From: Hanleya hanleyi
Lineage: Eukaryota; Mollusca; Polyplacophora; Lepidopleurida; Hanleyidae
NCBI GenBank assembly: GCA_036873755.1
Contig: JAVTVY010025334.1
Coordinates: 1-64,000 of the forward strand
Direction of reading: 5' to 3'
DNA length: 64,000 nucleotides
Part shown: positions 1-11,513 of the stretch, piece by piece
Layout: each line of letters opens with the position of its first letter
Numbering within the stretch: position 1 is the first letter of the stretch
Made by a program: the position numbers and the translations under genes
Notes under the pieces: model-generated
What the model was told of the DNA's origin: nothing
The model's database searches: none
Seen by the model: only the letters and a program-made list of their open reading frames with translations

Positions 1-619
1 TCCTGGTGAAAAATTATAGTATAGAGAGTCGAGAGATACCATGTAGATACATGTCTGGAGGGTATGTGTCCTTTCCCGAAAAGGTTCTTCCGTGAGATAT
101 TTTGAATTTTTAAAAACATACACATACATTCAACATCAAAGTTTGTTTTATAAATATTGGCACAATACCTTTCCCAGAATGCTTTACCTCCCGGGAGGGC
201 TCTGGTCAACATAGTTGAAAGAAGCTTGGTGGTGCAGCGACTAGAACCAGCTATGACTCTAGCTTTGCCTGAAGTTTTATGCATTTTGTGAGTTCAGTAC
301 ACTCTTGGTATATCGTTATGAGTGGTTGGAAGAGCTCATTCCTTGATAAACGTTTTGTGGTTGTTAAATAAATCTTCCTGACTAAATGTTTGGGAGTAAG
401 CAGACGTATTCAAAGAAAGTGTGTTTATACTCAATTCCTTAACCAGCACCTGGTAATAGTAATATTTACATATGAATAGTATATTATTTGGAGCTTTTTT
501 TTGCTGGGATTATGATGAATTTTCTCTGGAGATGTGCTAGAACTTCTTGCGAATTGAGGTTTCTCAGTACGTAAGGTTCGGAGATGATTTGAATTCGGTT
601 CAGAAGATAGATATGCCTG
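1..619. other. AT-rich host DNA, no gene seen
   Basis: No open reading frame, RNA gene or clear repeat is recognisable here. The region leads directly into a decayed retrotransposon fragment and may contain older, unrecognisable retrotransposon sequence. Confidence 0.5.
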
Positions 620-1230
620 AGGTCTTACAATCTTTCTCTGATGTACTCAGTGACCTTCTGGGAGGACAGATCCGGTAGAACATGACGTAATAGTGACAGG
701 TTGCAACTATTAGACAACGGCCTTATAGATCACAAGAGGCCACAAAGTGTACAGTATATAAAGAACTTCAAAACGTGTTGAAGTAAGGTACCATTGCCTC
801 CCCAAAGAATCCATGGGCGTCACCAATTCTGTTAGTCTCCAAAAAGACATGGTATACCATTCTGTGTCGGTTACCGGTCACTCAATAAGGTTACAGTGTT
901 GGATTCTTACCCAATGCCTAGTATCGAAGAAATCATCGACACATTGAGAGATGTTTGTTTCATTTTTACAGTTCTCACGAAAGGATATTGGCAAATCCCT
1001 CTGGTCAAGTCTGTTCGGCATTTATTGTGATGCCGTTTGACCAAGTCATGTTCCAGTGGTTGATCGAATCGGTACTACATTGAAAAGAAATTTATACCAG
1101 CTTAAACTGATGACATCATTGTATTCGGCAGAACCTGGACAGAAAATCTAGAGCATGTCCGGGAAGTTCTAAGTCGCGTAAGGAAGGCTAAATTGACACA
1201 TTACCAAGTAAATGTACGCCTCATAAGTAG
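620..1230 (+). pseudogene. Decayed Ty3/gypsy-type reverse transcriptase fragment
   Basis: Conceptual translation across several frames recovers the ordered landmarks of a Ty3/gypsy pol reverse transcriptase. A pre-RT segment reading FSDVLSDL lies near 635-660. A segment resembling the family's SPWASPI block lies near 808-830. A segment reading DSYPMPSIEEIIDTL lies near 902-947, followed by KGYWQIPL near 979-1002. The palm catalytic Asp pair is at 1109-1114, followed by IIVF and an RTW...EHVREVL stretch. Stops and frameshifts interrupt every frame, and no LTR, protease, RNase H or integrase was recognised nearby. It is a dead 5'- and 3'-truncated fossil. The block order is seen directly; the family assignment rests on established Ty3/gypsy RT motifs. 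Confidence 0.75.
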
Positions 1231-3240
1231 AAATTGTCAAAGATATCCATTCCAATCCCGTTCATTCTCATTGAACAAACGATATATAGACGATATTCTA
1301 CCACTGGATAATCCCTATATTAGCAACGCTGTAATGGATATATACCATACCCGCTTTACTGGATTTTAAGGACACTACTGACGGCCCAGATGGAACATTA
1401 TCTGGACCTATACGTTTACAACAAGTGAGAAATGACTACATTGTAGTCAAAACCTGCGGCAGTGGCAATAATACAGTGAAAGACATATCAGCAGAGGTAG
1501 TGGTAATTGTAGAAAAAAGCGCCATCTGCCAGTGTTTTATGCCAAGGGATGAAATTTTCAACTTGTAACCCACAATTGTAGGGATTGCGTAATAGTTCTG
1601 ATGCCATATATATATATATTCACTTTCCCCATTCAAAATCCGACGATTTTGACTCTGCCGTTCCGTCTATACTGAATTGACAGACGAACTCACCATGATC
1701 GCTTTGGCAATGTTTTGGTACAAATATCGTCTATGCCAAGTTTCAAAGCATTCGGTTCAGTCGTTACCTTTTGCAAATCAAAAAGGCTTTCAAACATTTG
1801 TAAATCCAAATAAATTTCGAGGATTTAGTCATAGCGCGAAAATCTGCGCTCTTCAGTCTCCCTTCTCGGTTAATTTGCCGATCAAAATGGAAAATTTATA
1901 TTTCCTTCAAAGTTATTTTTCAATAAATTTAGTATCGGGTCTATCACTTCGATCTGTGGCGATTTAAGGCTTTATCGAACAGGCATAATGACACTTTTTT
2001 CACTATTCAAATTGAGGCCTGTTACAGTCTTGATATTCGATTAAAATAATTAATTAGGTTTCTGCATTTACGTTCGTTATCATCTGCGAACTAAATTCCT
2101 TGCCACTCTTTTCCACGCAGCAAGTCAATACCAAGACATGGTTTGCTTCTTCTATATAAATGATTAACTATTTCATTCTTAGCAAATATCATCTCATCTG
2201 ACATGTTCGGCCAAGCATTTTCGAAGGTTGCTAATTTTATTAATTTCTTTTCTTTAAAATCAAATTCTGCAAACAAGAAACATTTCTAGTTAGTATTTAT
2301 GGATATCATCCTATACTCAATTTGCGAATATGTTTGTCATTTCGAAGGTGATTCAAGTGCGAAGTGTTGGGGCTAGTTCACTAAACAAGGTCTGTGTGTA
2401 AGAGAATGATGTCGAATTCTCGTTATTATCTTTTGATACATCAAATTGTTGCATTCGCGAAAATGACCGCCAAGTTAAAGTCAATGCGAAAGGTATCTAA
2501 GTATCGAAATCAAACTCGAAAACCCCTCCAGGAAAACAAAGGCCCTAGCTTTTGGCCACGAGGTCAACATCTATGGCCAGTATCTGCAATATATGACGTA
2601 AACTGATTGACAAAGTAACGTAAATTTTGTATAGAACCAGTAAATTCTAGCAGAAATGGGCTCCGACTTGAGAGAATGACGTCAAATGTAATATGTTTCT
2701 GCGCATTGTCTGCTGATACACATAAGTATTGAATTTACAGAAGTGATTAATGCTATTCTAAAGGGATTCTGAGTGCGGAAGAGGACGGGAACATCAATAC
2801 CAGCGAATTTAGGCCCTGGCTTGCGAAAATGAGGATAGAGAGGCTGCGCTCTGAAAGAGAATCATTCAAAATAGCTATTTGCCAAATGTCATGCAACCGA
2901 AAGTGCACAATATAACTGCACGGCTGCGAGGTATTGTTCGCGCACAGGGCTGTCCAACTCATTAAATACTACATAGTCATTTCTGTCTCTTCGAAGTGGG
3001 CTACCGTTTGAAATTGTCCAGTAATGAGTGAGTCCATCTGAATCCTTTCGTCAGCAAAATAAGCATTCAAGATTCAAGATTTTATTGTACAAACACCAGT
3101 CAAAGGCAGAGTACAAACTTTAAGAGGAATACAACTAGAGAAACAATGGAACAGTGACATGAATATTAATATTTATATATATGTTATATCTGAGAGATAT
3201 GTTATATCTGAGTGTTACCGTTGATATTAGAACCTTGATG
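1231..3240. other. AT-rich host DNA without recognisable genes
   Basis: Only short ORFs of under 100 codons occur (for example 1677-1967 on + and 2753-2962 on -). None shows a domain, coding-like composition or splice context that I can support. An AT-dinucleotide run lies near 1608-1620. Confidence 0.45.
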
Positions 3241-3685
3241 TTTGGCATTAAAGTGCATCAGGGGACTGTTACCAGCATGTTTCGAGCTGACCTACTTTTG
3301 ATGAAAATTTCTGGTGATTTTTGATTAAAATCGCTGGTGAATCTAACTTGAGCCGTGCCCATCTTAATATAGGCAGGATTTCAACTGGGGGTCCAAGAGT
3401 TCAGCGTGCGTCAGAGTCCTAATGCCTACCCAACTTCTTATGTCCTGTGACGTTATTCACACTGGGCATGAAGGTGCAATAGGGGACTGTTGCCAGCATG
3501 TTTCGAGTGGACCTACTTTTGACGAAAATTTCTGGTGATTTTTGATTAAAATCGCTGGTGATTCTAACTTGGGCCGTGTCCATCATAATATTGGCAGGAT
3601 TTCAACTGGGGGTCCAAGAGTTCAGTGCATGTCGGAGTTCTGATGCCTAACCTACTTCGTAGGTCCTTTGACGTTATTCACACTA
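3241..3685 (+). repeat. Two-copy tandem repeat, ~221-bp period
   Basis: Two adjacent direct copies of about 221 bp are visible, each with GGGGACTGTT near its start (3261 and 3482). Each also contains a tract around TTTCTGGTGATTTTTGATT and ends near GACGTTATTCACACT. The copies differ by scattered substitutions and small indels. No coding potential is seen. Confidence 0.8.
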
Positions 3686-5454
3686 TTCTCATATATAATA
3701 ATTAACGAAGCAATAATTCATTCCACCGAATATAGTTGCAAATGAATTCGAACGCGCTTGAAGACATGTGAGATCGGAGGTTGAAAAGAAAAGTGTGGCA
3801 GAGATCACACTCTCCTAGCGCATGCGCATTTCAAAAAGTCACAAGAACAAGAACAAGAACAAGAACAACAACAACAACAACGCGAGCCTCTCGTAGACCT
3901 GCGTGCCGCAGGTAACAATGATCAAGGTTTTCTCTCACGTCGACTCTGCGGCAAGAGAGCCATTTTGACACTGTTAACAGCCAATTTCTGTATAGCAATA
4001 TTCCAGAAGAACCTGCACACGGCTATACATATCTCGCCTGGTAGCATTTGCTAGATAATATGCCGATTCCAATCAACGCCACATAATATTATTGTAGAAA
4101 CTTGTCAAACGGGGCTATACAACGATACCCCTCTATTCAAAATTTCTCAAATTCTGTGATAAATTTCGTATACTGACAAGAAAATACGATCGTAGTTTAC
4201 AAGACCACTGAATCTAAGTTTCCTAACTTCTGTCTAATTCGGCTTAACCCGGGCTAGGGGCCGTTTGAATATCATGTATTTTACATCTCCATGGTGATCA
4301 AATGAACAGTCACAACCAAAGCGTGACTTAAATACATTCTCTGAAAAAAGACTTGGAAATTCATTTACCGGTATATGCAAAATAATAGTCTGTAACTAGG
4401 ATTTTATCTGGCAGACATCATTGAAAAATGTTGACCACTTCTCCCTGAAGCCATTTATTTTATACACATTTGGAATCGGTGCTGTCACACGAAATAGGTA
4501 TTCCGATTATTGACGCGGAAATTCTTCTATGGGCGACGGCTGATTATTGAATGTCGGATCTGACGCTTGCTACTATGGCAACCAAAGAAACTCCATACCT
4601 TCGGCCAAGGAGAGGTCAAGCCTATGACTGCAAGATCACGGCTATAAATGCCTTCCCTCTCTCTAAGGTGAAGAAAAGCATTCCTACTTTTTTGAAGCTG
4701 AGTGGATACTACAATATATTGATAACCAATGGGAGACTTGCGCAATACCAACTATCCAATCAAGTCCTGTTATTGCCACTTCCTGCATGTCTATTTTTGT
4801 GCCCAGTTAACCAATCAACTGTCTTATCCTATTGTGCAAGCCCCCATTTCCCAGATAACGCTGCACCGCTTTTTTACTTAACCAAGAAGGGTGAGCCGAA
4901 CTAGGAGGTTTAGACTAATGCGAACTGCATTTTTGCAACTCAAAGAGACGCTAAGTCCTGGTCCGGTGCTGAAGACACCAGACTATGAACGGATCATTTT
5001 GTACAACCGGACACTTTGGACAAAGGTTAGGGGCTATTCAGAGTCAGGAATATGAGAGTAAATACCATCTGGTGGTTTTATCAGCAGCAAACGTTTCCGT
5101 AATGAGGTAAATTACTCCACAATAGAGAAAGAGCCTGGGTATAGTCTGGGTGGTACAGTAATTCTAACCCTAAGTTTACGGTTGCGAGTTCGTGGAACAG
5201 ACCCTTCACATTTTGCATTTGTCCTGGCACCCTTCTCCGTTCACAATGTATCCTGCTTCATATATCCTTCTCATTTCTCATTCCACCCGTAATCTTAATC
5301 TTTGACATTGACCTTGATATTTGACCTTTAATCTTGTACCCTCATTTCCCGTGATTACGTCGTTTTCGGTGATAACGTTATTACCGGTGATGACATCAAT
5401 TCATCCGATGACGTCATTGTTACCTGCTCCTTTCACATTTCACACGTGACGCTG
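3686..5454. other. Host DNA, only unrecognised short ORFs
   Basis: The longest ORF is 117 codons (4551-4904, +) and is overlapped by an antisense ORF (4527-4751). Neither resembles a known family. A short run of TGACGTCA-like sites separated by about 20-25 bp occurs near 5350-5425. Confidence 0.4.
3841..3881 (+). repeat. (CAAGAA)n/(CAA)n microsatellite
   Basis: Simple repeat of CAAGAA units passing into CAA units, about 40 bp long. Confidence 0.9.
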
Positions 5455-8018
5455 GACTCCTCTTCTTTTACCACTCTTTCCATCTCGTGAAATTGAAAGT
5501 AGATTGATAGAAAGCACCACACAGCTTCCATCCTTGTATTTTAAATCAAGTAGGATTTATACCCGAAAATCTGATAAATCAAAATTTCCCATCCCTTGTC
5601 GGTCTTTTGGCTTGGAGTACCATCATGAAAACATTTATTTTGTACGTAATTTTGGCCAATGGGACTGGCAATCGGTTAAGTGTAAGAGCCCCAAATGTGA
5701 CTTGCAGGACAAGATCTGTGGGAGAATTAAGTTTTTTTCTTCAGCGAGAATTCAATGTAAAAACAGAATGCAAGAAGTGGAAGAGAGGTAAGTATTCAGC
5801 GCAAAAAAAAAACCAAAACATTTTCTTCGTAATTTTAGTCCATCGGTTGAGTATAAGAACCCCAAATACAACGTCAAAGTGATCTACATGTGTCAAACAA
5901 TACAACTGGAGTGATAGTAGCCCATATAAAGTCAAATTAACCTGAGAAATACAGGAATATGAAATCAAAAAAAATTAATATTGCAAATTATTTGATTAAT
6001 ATTTTCACTTTCGGTATTACATGAGAAAAATAATGGTCTAGTACTGTTGTTTAACACTTGTAAATCAATTTTGCGCTATGTTTGGGATTCTTATACTTAT
6101 CTGCGTTAACTAAAATAACGTACAAAAATAAATGTAAATATGTTTTTTTTTTCATATTACTTTTTTCATATCTATTGACAAGTGAGTGAATTTTCATAGC
6201 CCTGCTCAAAATCAATGGGACGAAATCGCCAAAGGATTGTAGAAAATTTGATTAATCATACTTTCGGGTAAAATGACATAGCGGGTACAGTGTTACCTGT
6301 TAATTTGTTTGGGGAGTATCGGGCTTACAGGCAATTAACCACCGATTAAGAAGTACTAGCCACAATACACATTGTTCAGACACCTGCTGGGTCGATCGCG
6401 GAAAGGTGTTAATCCTTTGTCTGACTGCAGATTTCATAACTGGCCAACTTTAAAAACTCATTTTCATCAGAAATAAATAACTTCTCCATGTTCGCGTTTT
6501 CTCTAAATGATAAAGTGAAATCTATAGTTGAATAATTTAAAAAGAAAACGAAAAATTACTATTTTAAAGTCGGATGACCTCTGGCTAGGTCTCTCGGGTC
6601 CTTAAAGTAATGTCATTGGAATACCGAGTCATAGTTTGGTAGAATTCGTCCCGTTTATCTCAATATCAGATTTTCACGTAAGCAAGCAAGGGCGTCGTCT
6701 TGGTAGTTGAGTGCGAACGCCCCGTTCCCCCCTCTCAGAGCCTAAAAGTTATGTTATTTTCCTGTATCGGACAGCACACAACTAAGTCCTCCAATAAGTA
6801 AAGCCAGAGGAAACCAACCCGCTCAAGAAATCCTGGCGACGTGCATGTAAAGAGGGCTAATTTCAATCAGATCTGACCGAAAATGAAACATTCGACCGCG
6901 AAATGCGTATCTTGGAGGTTGGGAGAAATCGGACTCAGGGTCGTAGCCAGGATTTACTGAGGGGTGGTTCGCTTTTAGTTCAAAAGGGCACATCAGGGGG
7001 TTCGCTGTACGGGGAAAAGGGTCAGTTAGGGGGTTCGCTTCGGTCTGAAAGGGGCATTTGTATGAGAAAAAAAAAAATACATTTTTTTCCAGAAAATCCC
7101 CCTTGTTAACAAATGTCGCCCGGTAAATTTCTGAATGTCATAATTTCATTTTGATGGAAGCTGTGTCGAGTTTTCCAACTGCCAACAGCGAGCTGAAAAT
7201 CTGAAGATGTGAATCTTTCCATATGTTTTTTTTTATTTTTTTTTAGATGGAATGCTGGAATACGGGAGTGGTGTTGAGCTTTCCATCTTTCTACTCCCAA
7301 TTTTACGAGATGGAAAGCTGAAGTGCTCTTCTGTCACACCATCCTCCATCTTCAGGTCAGTACCACGGCTCTGTCAGATTGTAGAGATATGGATTCCTTC
7401 TTGAGTGTGTGAACGGGAATAATCTCTGTTATATATTTTATGTTATGAAATAGTTCTTCAGGGTGTACACGGTGGGATAATTGATGATACTATGCCCTAT
7501 CTCAGACAAAAGTCAGTCGTATCAATCACAATCAGGGGGAATAACTCTAGTGAACACGTCGCAATCAGGGGGCGATAACTCTCGAGTGGTCTGTTTTAAA
7601 TTGAAAACCGCAAATTATGTCCACCCAAACCGTTGAGATGGTGGGATGAATTATTCACTTTGACTAACATCATCGTTGAGCGGCAAGGTAAAATTAGATT
7701 GTGGCAGTTGTTGAAATCTTTAAACGACAGTCTTGTTAAAGATGACGTTCCCTCGTCCGACCAGAAAACACTTGAGCAAAAAGTTACGGTTTTGACAAAC
7801 ATCAAACTCATTAATTTATACATTTATATGCAAAATTCAATTCGTATTGAATCCATATTGAAAGTTCACTATAACAATTGCAGAGTATATACTATTTTAA
7901 AAGGGCGTTGCCTACAGAATTTCGAAATGTCATGTGAATGCAAAATAATTCTACTACTTTCGGAAGTAATATAAGGGTAGATATGTATTCCTATGTGGCA
8001 AAAAATTGTTATTTGAGA

Positions 8019-8605
8019 TAAAGGACCATGTATGTTTAAGTGGGTAAATGGCCCCAGAACAGGTGCGGTAGATGTGCCAAAAATAAAATATTACATACAC
8101 AAGAAATTGTTCAGTTAGCATGAAGTGCAATTTTATATTGTATACCCAGAAAAGTTTCAAGGCACGGAGTCTCATCATTCAGGGCCGTGAAATAGTGTAT
8201 TCGTGCAAAATCGACAATTTTGAGCTGAAAACACCTCATATTTCTTTCTATAAACATATAAAGATAAACGATAACCAAAACCAGCTTGATACAGCATACT
8301 CCCTGTTCAAATACGTAGTAGTAGACCAAATCTGGTTCTGGTTATCGTTTATCTTCATATGTTTACAGAGAACAATATGAATTGTTTTCATTTCAGAATC
8401 AACTATTTTGCACAAATGCACTATTTTACGGCCTGTAGCTCGAGAATCATGAGACTCAGCGCCTTGAATTTTTTCTGAGCATACAATATAATATTGTACT
8501 TCATGCCAATTGAACAATTTCTTGTAGTGGAAGTATTTTATTTTGGTACTTCTCTATTGCACAGACCTGAGGCCATTTTCCCATCTAAAGATACAAGGTC
8601 CTTTA
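8019..8605. mobile_element. Fold-back (long inverted repeat) element, copy 1
   Basis: A left arm starting near TAAAGGACCATGTAT (8019) matches, in reverse complement, a right arm ending near ACAAGGTCCTTTA (8605). Arms are about 265-285 bp with roughly 80% identity by eye. They meet around a short loop near 8286-8333, flanked by ACGATAACCAAAACCAG and its inverse. There is no coding capacity; the small ORFs on both strands come from the inverted symmetry. The likely identity is a MITE or fold-back element. Target duplications could not be defined with certainty. Confidence 0.75.
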
Positions 8606-8617
8606 CTTATATAAGAC

Positions 8618-9203
8618 ATGTCTTTACACGTAGCATGTGTTGGCAATGAAGATATCATGCAACAGTATATGTCACTGTGTGCCAAAGTAAACAGGCTCAT
8701 CAGGAAATTTGCTTATGCTCTAGTGCTTTTGCTCATATTGTACCAATTTATAGATAGTTTCTGGAGTATTTTTTTTCCAAATGTGTACTCTCGAAATGTT
8801 TGTTATAACAATGCTTTTAGATGGATGATGGGTTTAAACAAAAGATTGAGTACTAGTATTGTAATGAATAGGGCTCCAACATTTGATATTCTTACAAGAA
8901 CATCTGTTTACACTCTGAGAGAGAGAGAGAGGGAGAGAGAGAGAGTTCCATAGTTCGAACATACGTCTTTCAAACATGCATGCTGGAAACAGATTTATAA
9001 TACTTGTCAAAACTTGTACTTCACTGGAACAAACTACTGTACTTGTACCGGTAATTGTTAATTCTGTCTGTCTTTTCTTCTTCTCTTTTCTGCATCTTTA
9101 TGTCGTTGTTGTTGTTTTTTTTTAATTATTTTTTTTTATATTATTTTTTTTTATTTTTTTTTTATTGTATGAACGTCTTGATCTGAAATAAAGATTGATA
9201 AAG
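8618..9203 (+). mobile_element. LINE (non-LTR retrotransposon) 3' end fragment, copy 1
   Basis: An open frame of 111 codons (8618-8953) reads like the C-terminal end of a LINE ORF2. It contains MQQYMSLCAKVNRLIRKFA, a later YNNAFRWMMGL and a closing APTFDILTRTSV. This order is typical of the region after the reverse transcriptase in CR1/RTE/Jockey-like ORF2 proteins. The frame ends in an (AG)n tract that translates as RERERERER, then a 3' region with T-rich stretches and an AATAAAGATTGATAAAG-type tail near 9187-9203. The RT and endonuclease are missing, which fits 5' truncation. Subfamily is not determined. The ATG at 8618 is fortuitous. Confidence 0.55.
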
Positions 9204-9373
9204 TAGAAAACAAACAAAGATCCAATTTCCAACGCCCGTCGAAGCTGTTGACTGTGGGCGTTCAAAGTAAGTATAAAAGTTGGTTATTTGTCCAAGAGTA
9301 GAAAACACAGCTTTTTGTAAAGAATTGTAGAAATTAAGTTTGACTTCACAAACCTCATAGCTTTTTCTCTATA

Positions 9374-9863
9374 CAGGGTGAGTAAAAAAATATCTACCTG
9401 TGGTTTTGTTCATTTATTCTTATGAATATGAATATATGAATATAACACATGGAAGGGTACGTCATCTCTCCACTATATTCAACCATGGTATGTTTTATTC
9501 ATGGTTATAATGGCGCTCACGAAAGGAAAGTGCATTCTCTCAATAACACAGAGATGAGTGAACAAAGCAGTTGATGAAGAAACAGGAATGATGTTGCACA
9601 TTTTTCCAACGCCAAGTAACAACTCTCAGAGAGAAAGTCTATGCATTTCCACATTATGTAGAGAATGCACTTTCTATCCATGAGCGTCATTGGTATATAC
9701 ACATTATCTGTATATTTTGTCTATGAATAAAACACACAATGCGTGGATATAGCACAGAGAGGGAGTACCCTTCGTTGTGTTATATTCATATAGACAATAA
9801 ATTATATCTTCAGATGAAGAAATCAACAAAACCACAGATAGATATTTTTTTTTACTCACCCTG
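9374..9863. mobile_element. TA-flanked mariner-like MITE, copy 1
   Basis: The 490-bp element starts CAGGGTGAGTAAAAAAATAT and ends in the inverse, ...TTTACTCACCCTG. It is flanked on both sides by TA (9372-9373 and 9864-9865). The inverted similarity extends inward through ACCTGTGGTTTTGTT and its complement, and further internal segments are also inverted. There is no transposase ORF. TA target duplication plus a CAGGGTG terminus fits a non-autonomous Tc1/mariner-type element. Its right end is reused as part of the satellite composite unit elsewhere in the window. Confidence 0.85.
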
Positions 9864-11513
9864 TATAGTCGTCACTACTCCTTTGCGTGTGGTAAGAATT
9901 CAAGCCATATCTAGGTTGAAAGAAAGTAATCGAAAGTAATCGAACATAGGCCGGCTATCAATAGGTTTGATTCGATCTATCTCTATCGGTACAAACGATT
10001 TCTAGCAGCAAGGGAACTATCTACTATCAGTAACGGTACCGGTTCTTTGAGCGCTAAATTGCACGACGTGACAGATATCTGGCGTTTCCGTTAAAGGCAC
10101 CGCAATATATCCGGTCAATCTCCGGAGAGGATCGTAAAATCCAAAGCTGACAGCAGAGATTTTTAATGGTCCTAGATGAAAGTGTACCTGTGAAGTGTAC
10201 CCGTGAAGTGTACCTGTGGAGAAAATATAGATTTTAACATGTACAAGTTAAGGCGTGAGATTTGGGACACAGTTTTGCAATTCCAATCACTGAGTTTCCG
10301 TCACGAACATGTCTACAGATTGTATCTCCCTAGTATAATCCGTGGCGTGTCCGACTCCTACTCCTCCTCCTCCTCCTCCTCCTCCTCCACTTTACTCACT
10401 GCACAGCGGGTCGCATAGGTGTGGCGCGGGATAGGGTGCGGCGAGAGACCTGGGGTTTTCGCTACCTGAGATTCCATGGGCCAGGCTTGCACCCTACAGT
10501 AGAATGGGTCGACTGCGCATGCGCGATGAGTAGTAGTATAGAAAGGGCACGCGATCTTCCTATCCCTATAGGTGTGGCGCGGGATAGGGTGGGGCGAGAG
10601 ACCTGGGGTTTTCGCTACCTGAGATTCCATGGGCCAGGCTTGCACCCTGCAGTAGAATGGGTGGACTGCGCATGCGCGATGAGTAGTGCGCGATGAGTAG
10701 TATAGAAAGGGCACGCGATCTCCCTATCCCTATAGGTGTGGCGCGGGATAGGGTGGGGCGAGAGACCTGGGATTTTCGCTACCTGAGATTCCATGGGCCA
10801 GGCTTGCACCATGCAGTAGAATGGGTCGACTACGCATGTGCGATGAGTAGTGCGCGATGAGTAGTATAGAGAGGGCACGCGATCTGGGGTTTTCCTGGGG
10901 TTTTCGCTACCTGAGATTCCATGGGCCAGGCTTGCACCCTGCAGTAGAATGGGTCGACTGCGCATGTGCGATGAGTAGTATAGAAAGGGCACGCGATCTC
11001 CCTGTACCTATAGGTGTGGCGCGGGATAGGGTGGGGCGAGAGACCTGGGGTTTTCGCTACCTGAGATTCCATGGACCAGGCTTGCACCATGCAGTAGAAT
11101 GGGTCGACTACGCATGCGCGATGAGTAGTGCGCGATGAGTAGTATAGAAAGGGCACGCGATCTCACTATCCCTATAAACTAACCCATGGAGGTGAATGAA
11201 CCCATGGGGGTGAATGAGCCATGGGGGTGAATGAGCACTCGTAACAATAAATCAGCAATAATTCAGGGAGATTTATACATTATTCAAAATTTGGCAGCTA
11301 TAACTCAATTCTGAGCAACAGAAGGTCTTCTTGACATCCCTAACTAACGCGGCATACATATTCATATAGACAATAAATTATATCTTCAGATGAAGAAATC
11401 AACAAAACCACAGATAGATTTTTTTTTTACTCACCCTGTATAGTCGTCACTACTCCTTTGCGTGTGGTAAGAATTCAAGCCATATCTAGGTTGAAAGAGA
11501 GTAATCGAACATA
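9864..11513 (+). repeat. Composite satellite block 1a
   Basis: This higher-order unit runs, in order, from the MITE right end through a GCCGGCTATCAATAGG segment, ACCGGT repeats and a GTGTACCYGTGAA minisatellite (10177-10220). It continues with a TCC run (10361-10388), a 164-bp tandem array (10417-11178), a CCATGGGGGTGAATGAG minisatellite (about 11180-11240) and an ACAATAAATCAGC segment, and then restarts with a truncated MITE end at ~11355. The same order recurs at 15935-18486 and 44499-49440. Confidence 0.85.
10417..11178 (+). repeat. 164-bp satellite array A (~4.6 units)
   Basis: Tandem units begin AGGTGTGGCGCGGGATAGGG and contain GAGACCTGGGGTTTTCGC, a CCATGGGCCAGGCTTGCACC segment and CTGCGCATGCGCGATGAG, ending with CTCCCTATCCCTAT. 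One unit carries an internal deletion (10888-10900). Long ORFs occur on both strands but change frame between units and are not genes. The GCGCATGCGC core resembles an NRF-1 type site. Confidence 0.92.

Larger units (their letters stand above)
5455..11513 (+). repeat. Tandem segmental duplication, copy 1 (~6.06 kb)
   Basis: The sequence from GACTCCTCTTCTT (5455) to GAATCGAACATA-like sequence ending at 11513 recurs in order and orientation from 11514. Matching landmarks are offset by about 6060-6085 bp throughout: the GGSL-type ORF at 6903/12970, the LINE fragment at 8618/14679, the MITE at 9374/15440 and the satellite at 10417/16491. Differences are scattered substitutions and small indels, so the duplication is fairly recent. 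The block holds a fold-back element, a LINE 3' end, a MITE and a composite satellite. No intact host gene was recognised inside. Confidence 0.9.

Noticed and set aside
4527..4904. 117-codon + ORF and overlapping 74-codon - ORF
   Set aside because: No recognisable family, no promoter or splice context; overlap on both strands suggests chance.
5708..5787. Possible 80-bp exon with CAG| and |GTAAGT borders, duplicated at 11768-11846
   Set aside because: The two copies differ by one base in length, so the frame is not conserved, and no neighbouring exons or known domain were found.
6903..7109. 68-codon ORF with GGSL repeats, also at 12970-13176
   Set aside because: It follows a short AGGGGGTTCGCT-type repeat, and is conserved only because the whole block was duplicated.
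10358..11156. ORFs of 90-137 codons on both strands (MPFLYYSS... and MSSIERARD... types)
   Set aside because: They lie in the 164-bp satellite. The unit length is not a multiple of three, the same sequence is open on both strands, and reading frames rotate between units. They are composition artefacts, here and in all other arrays.
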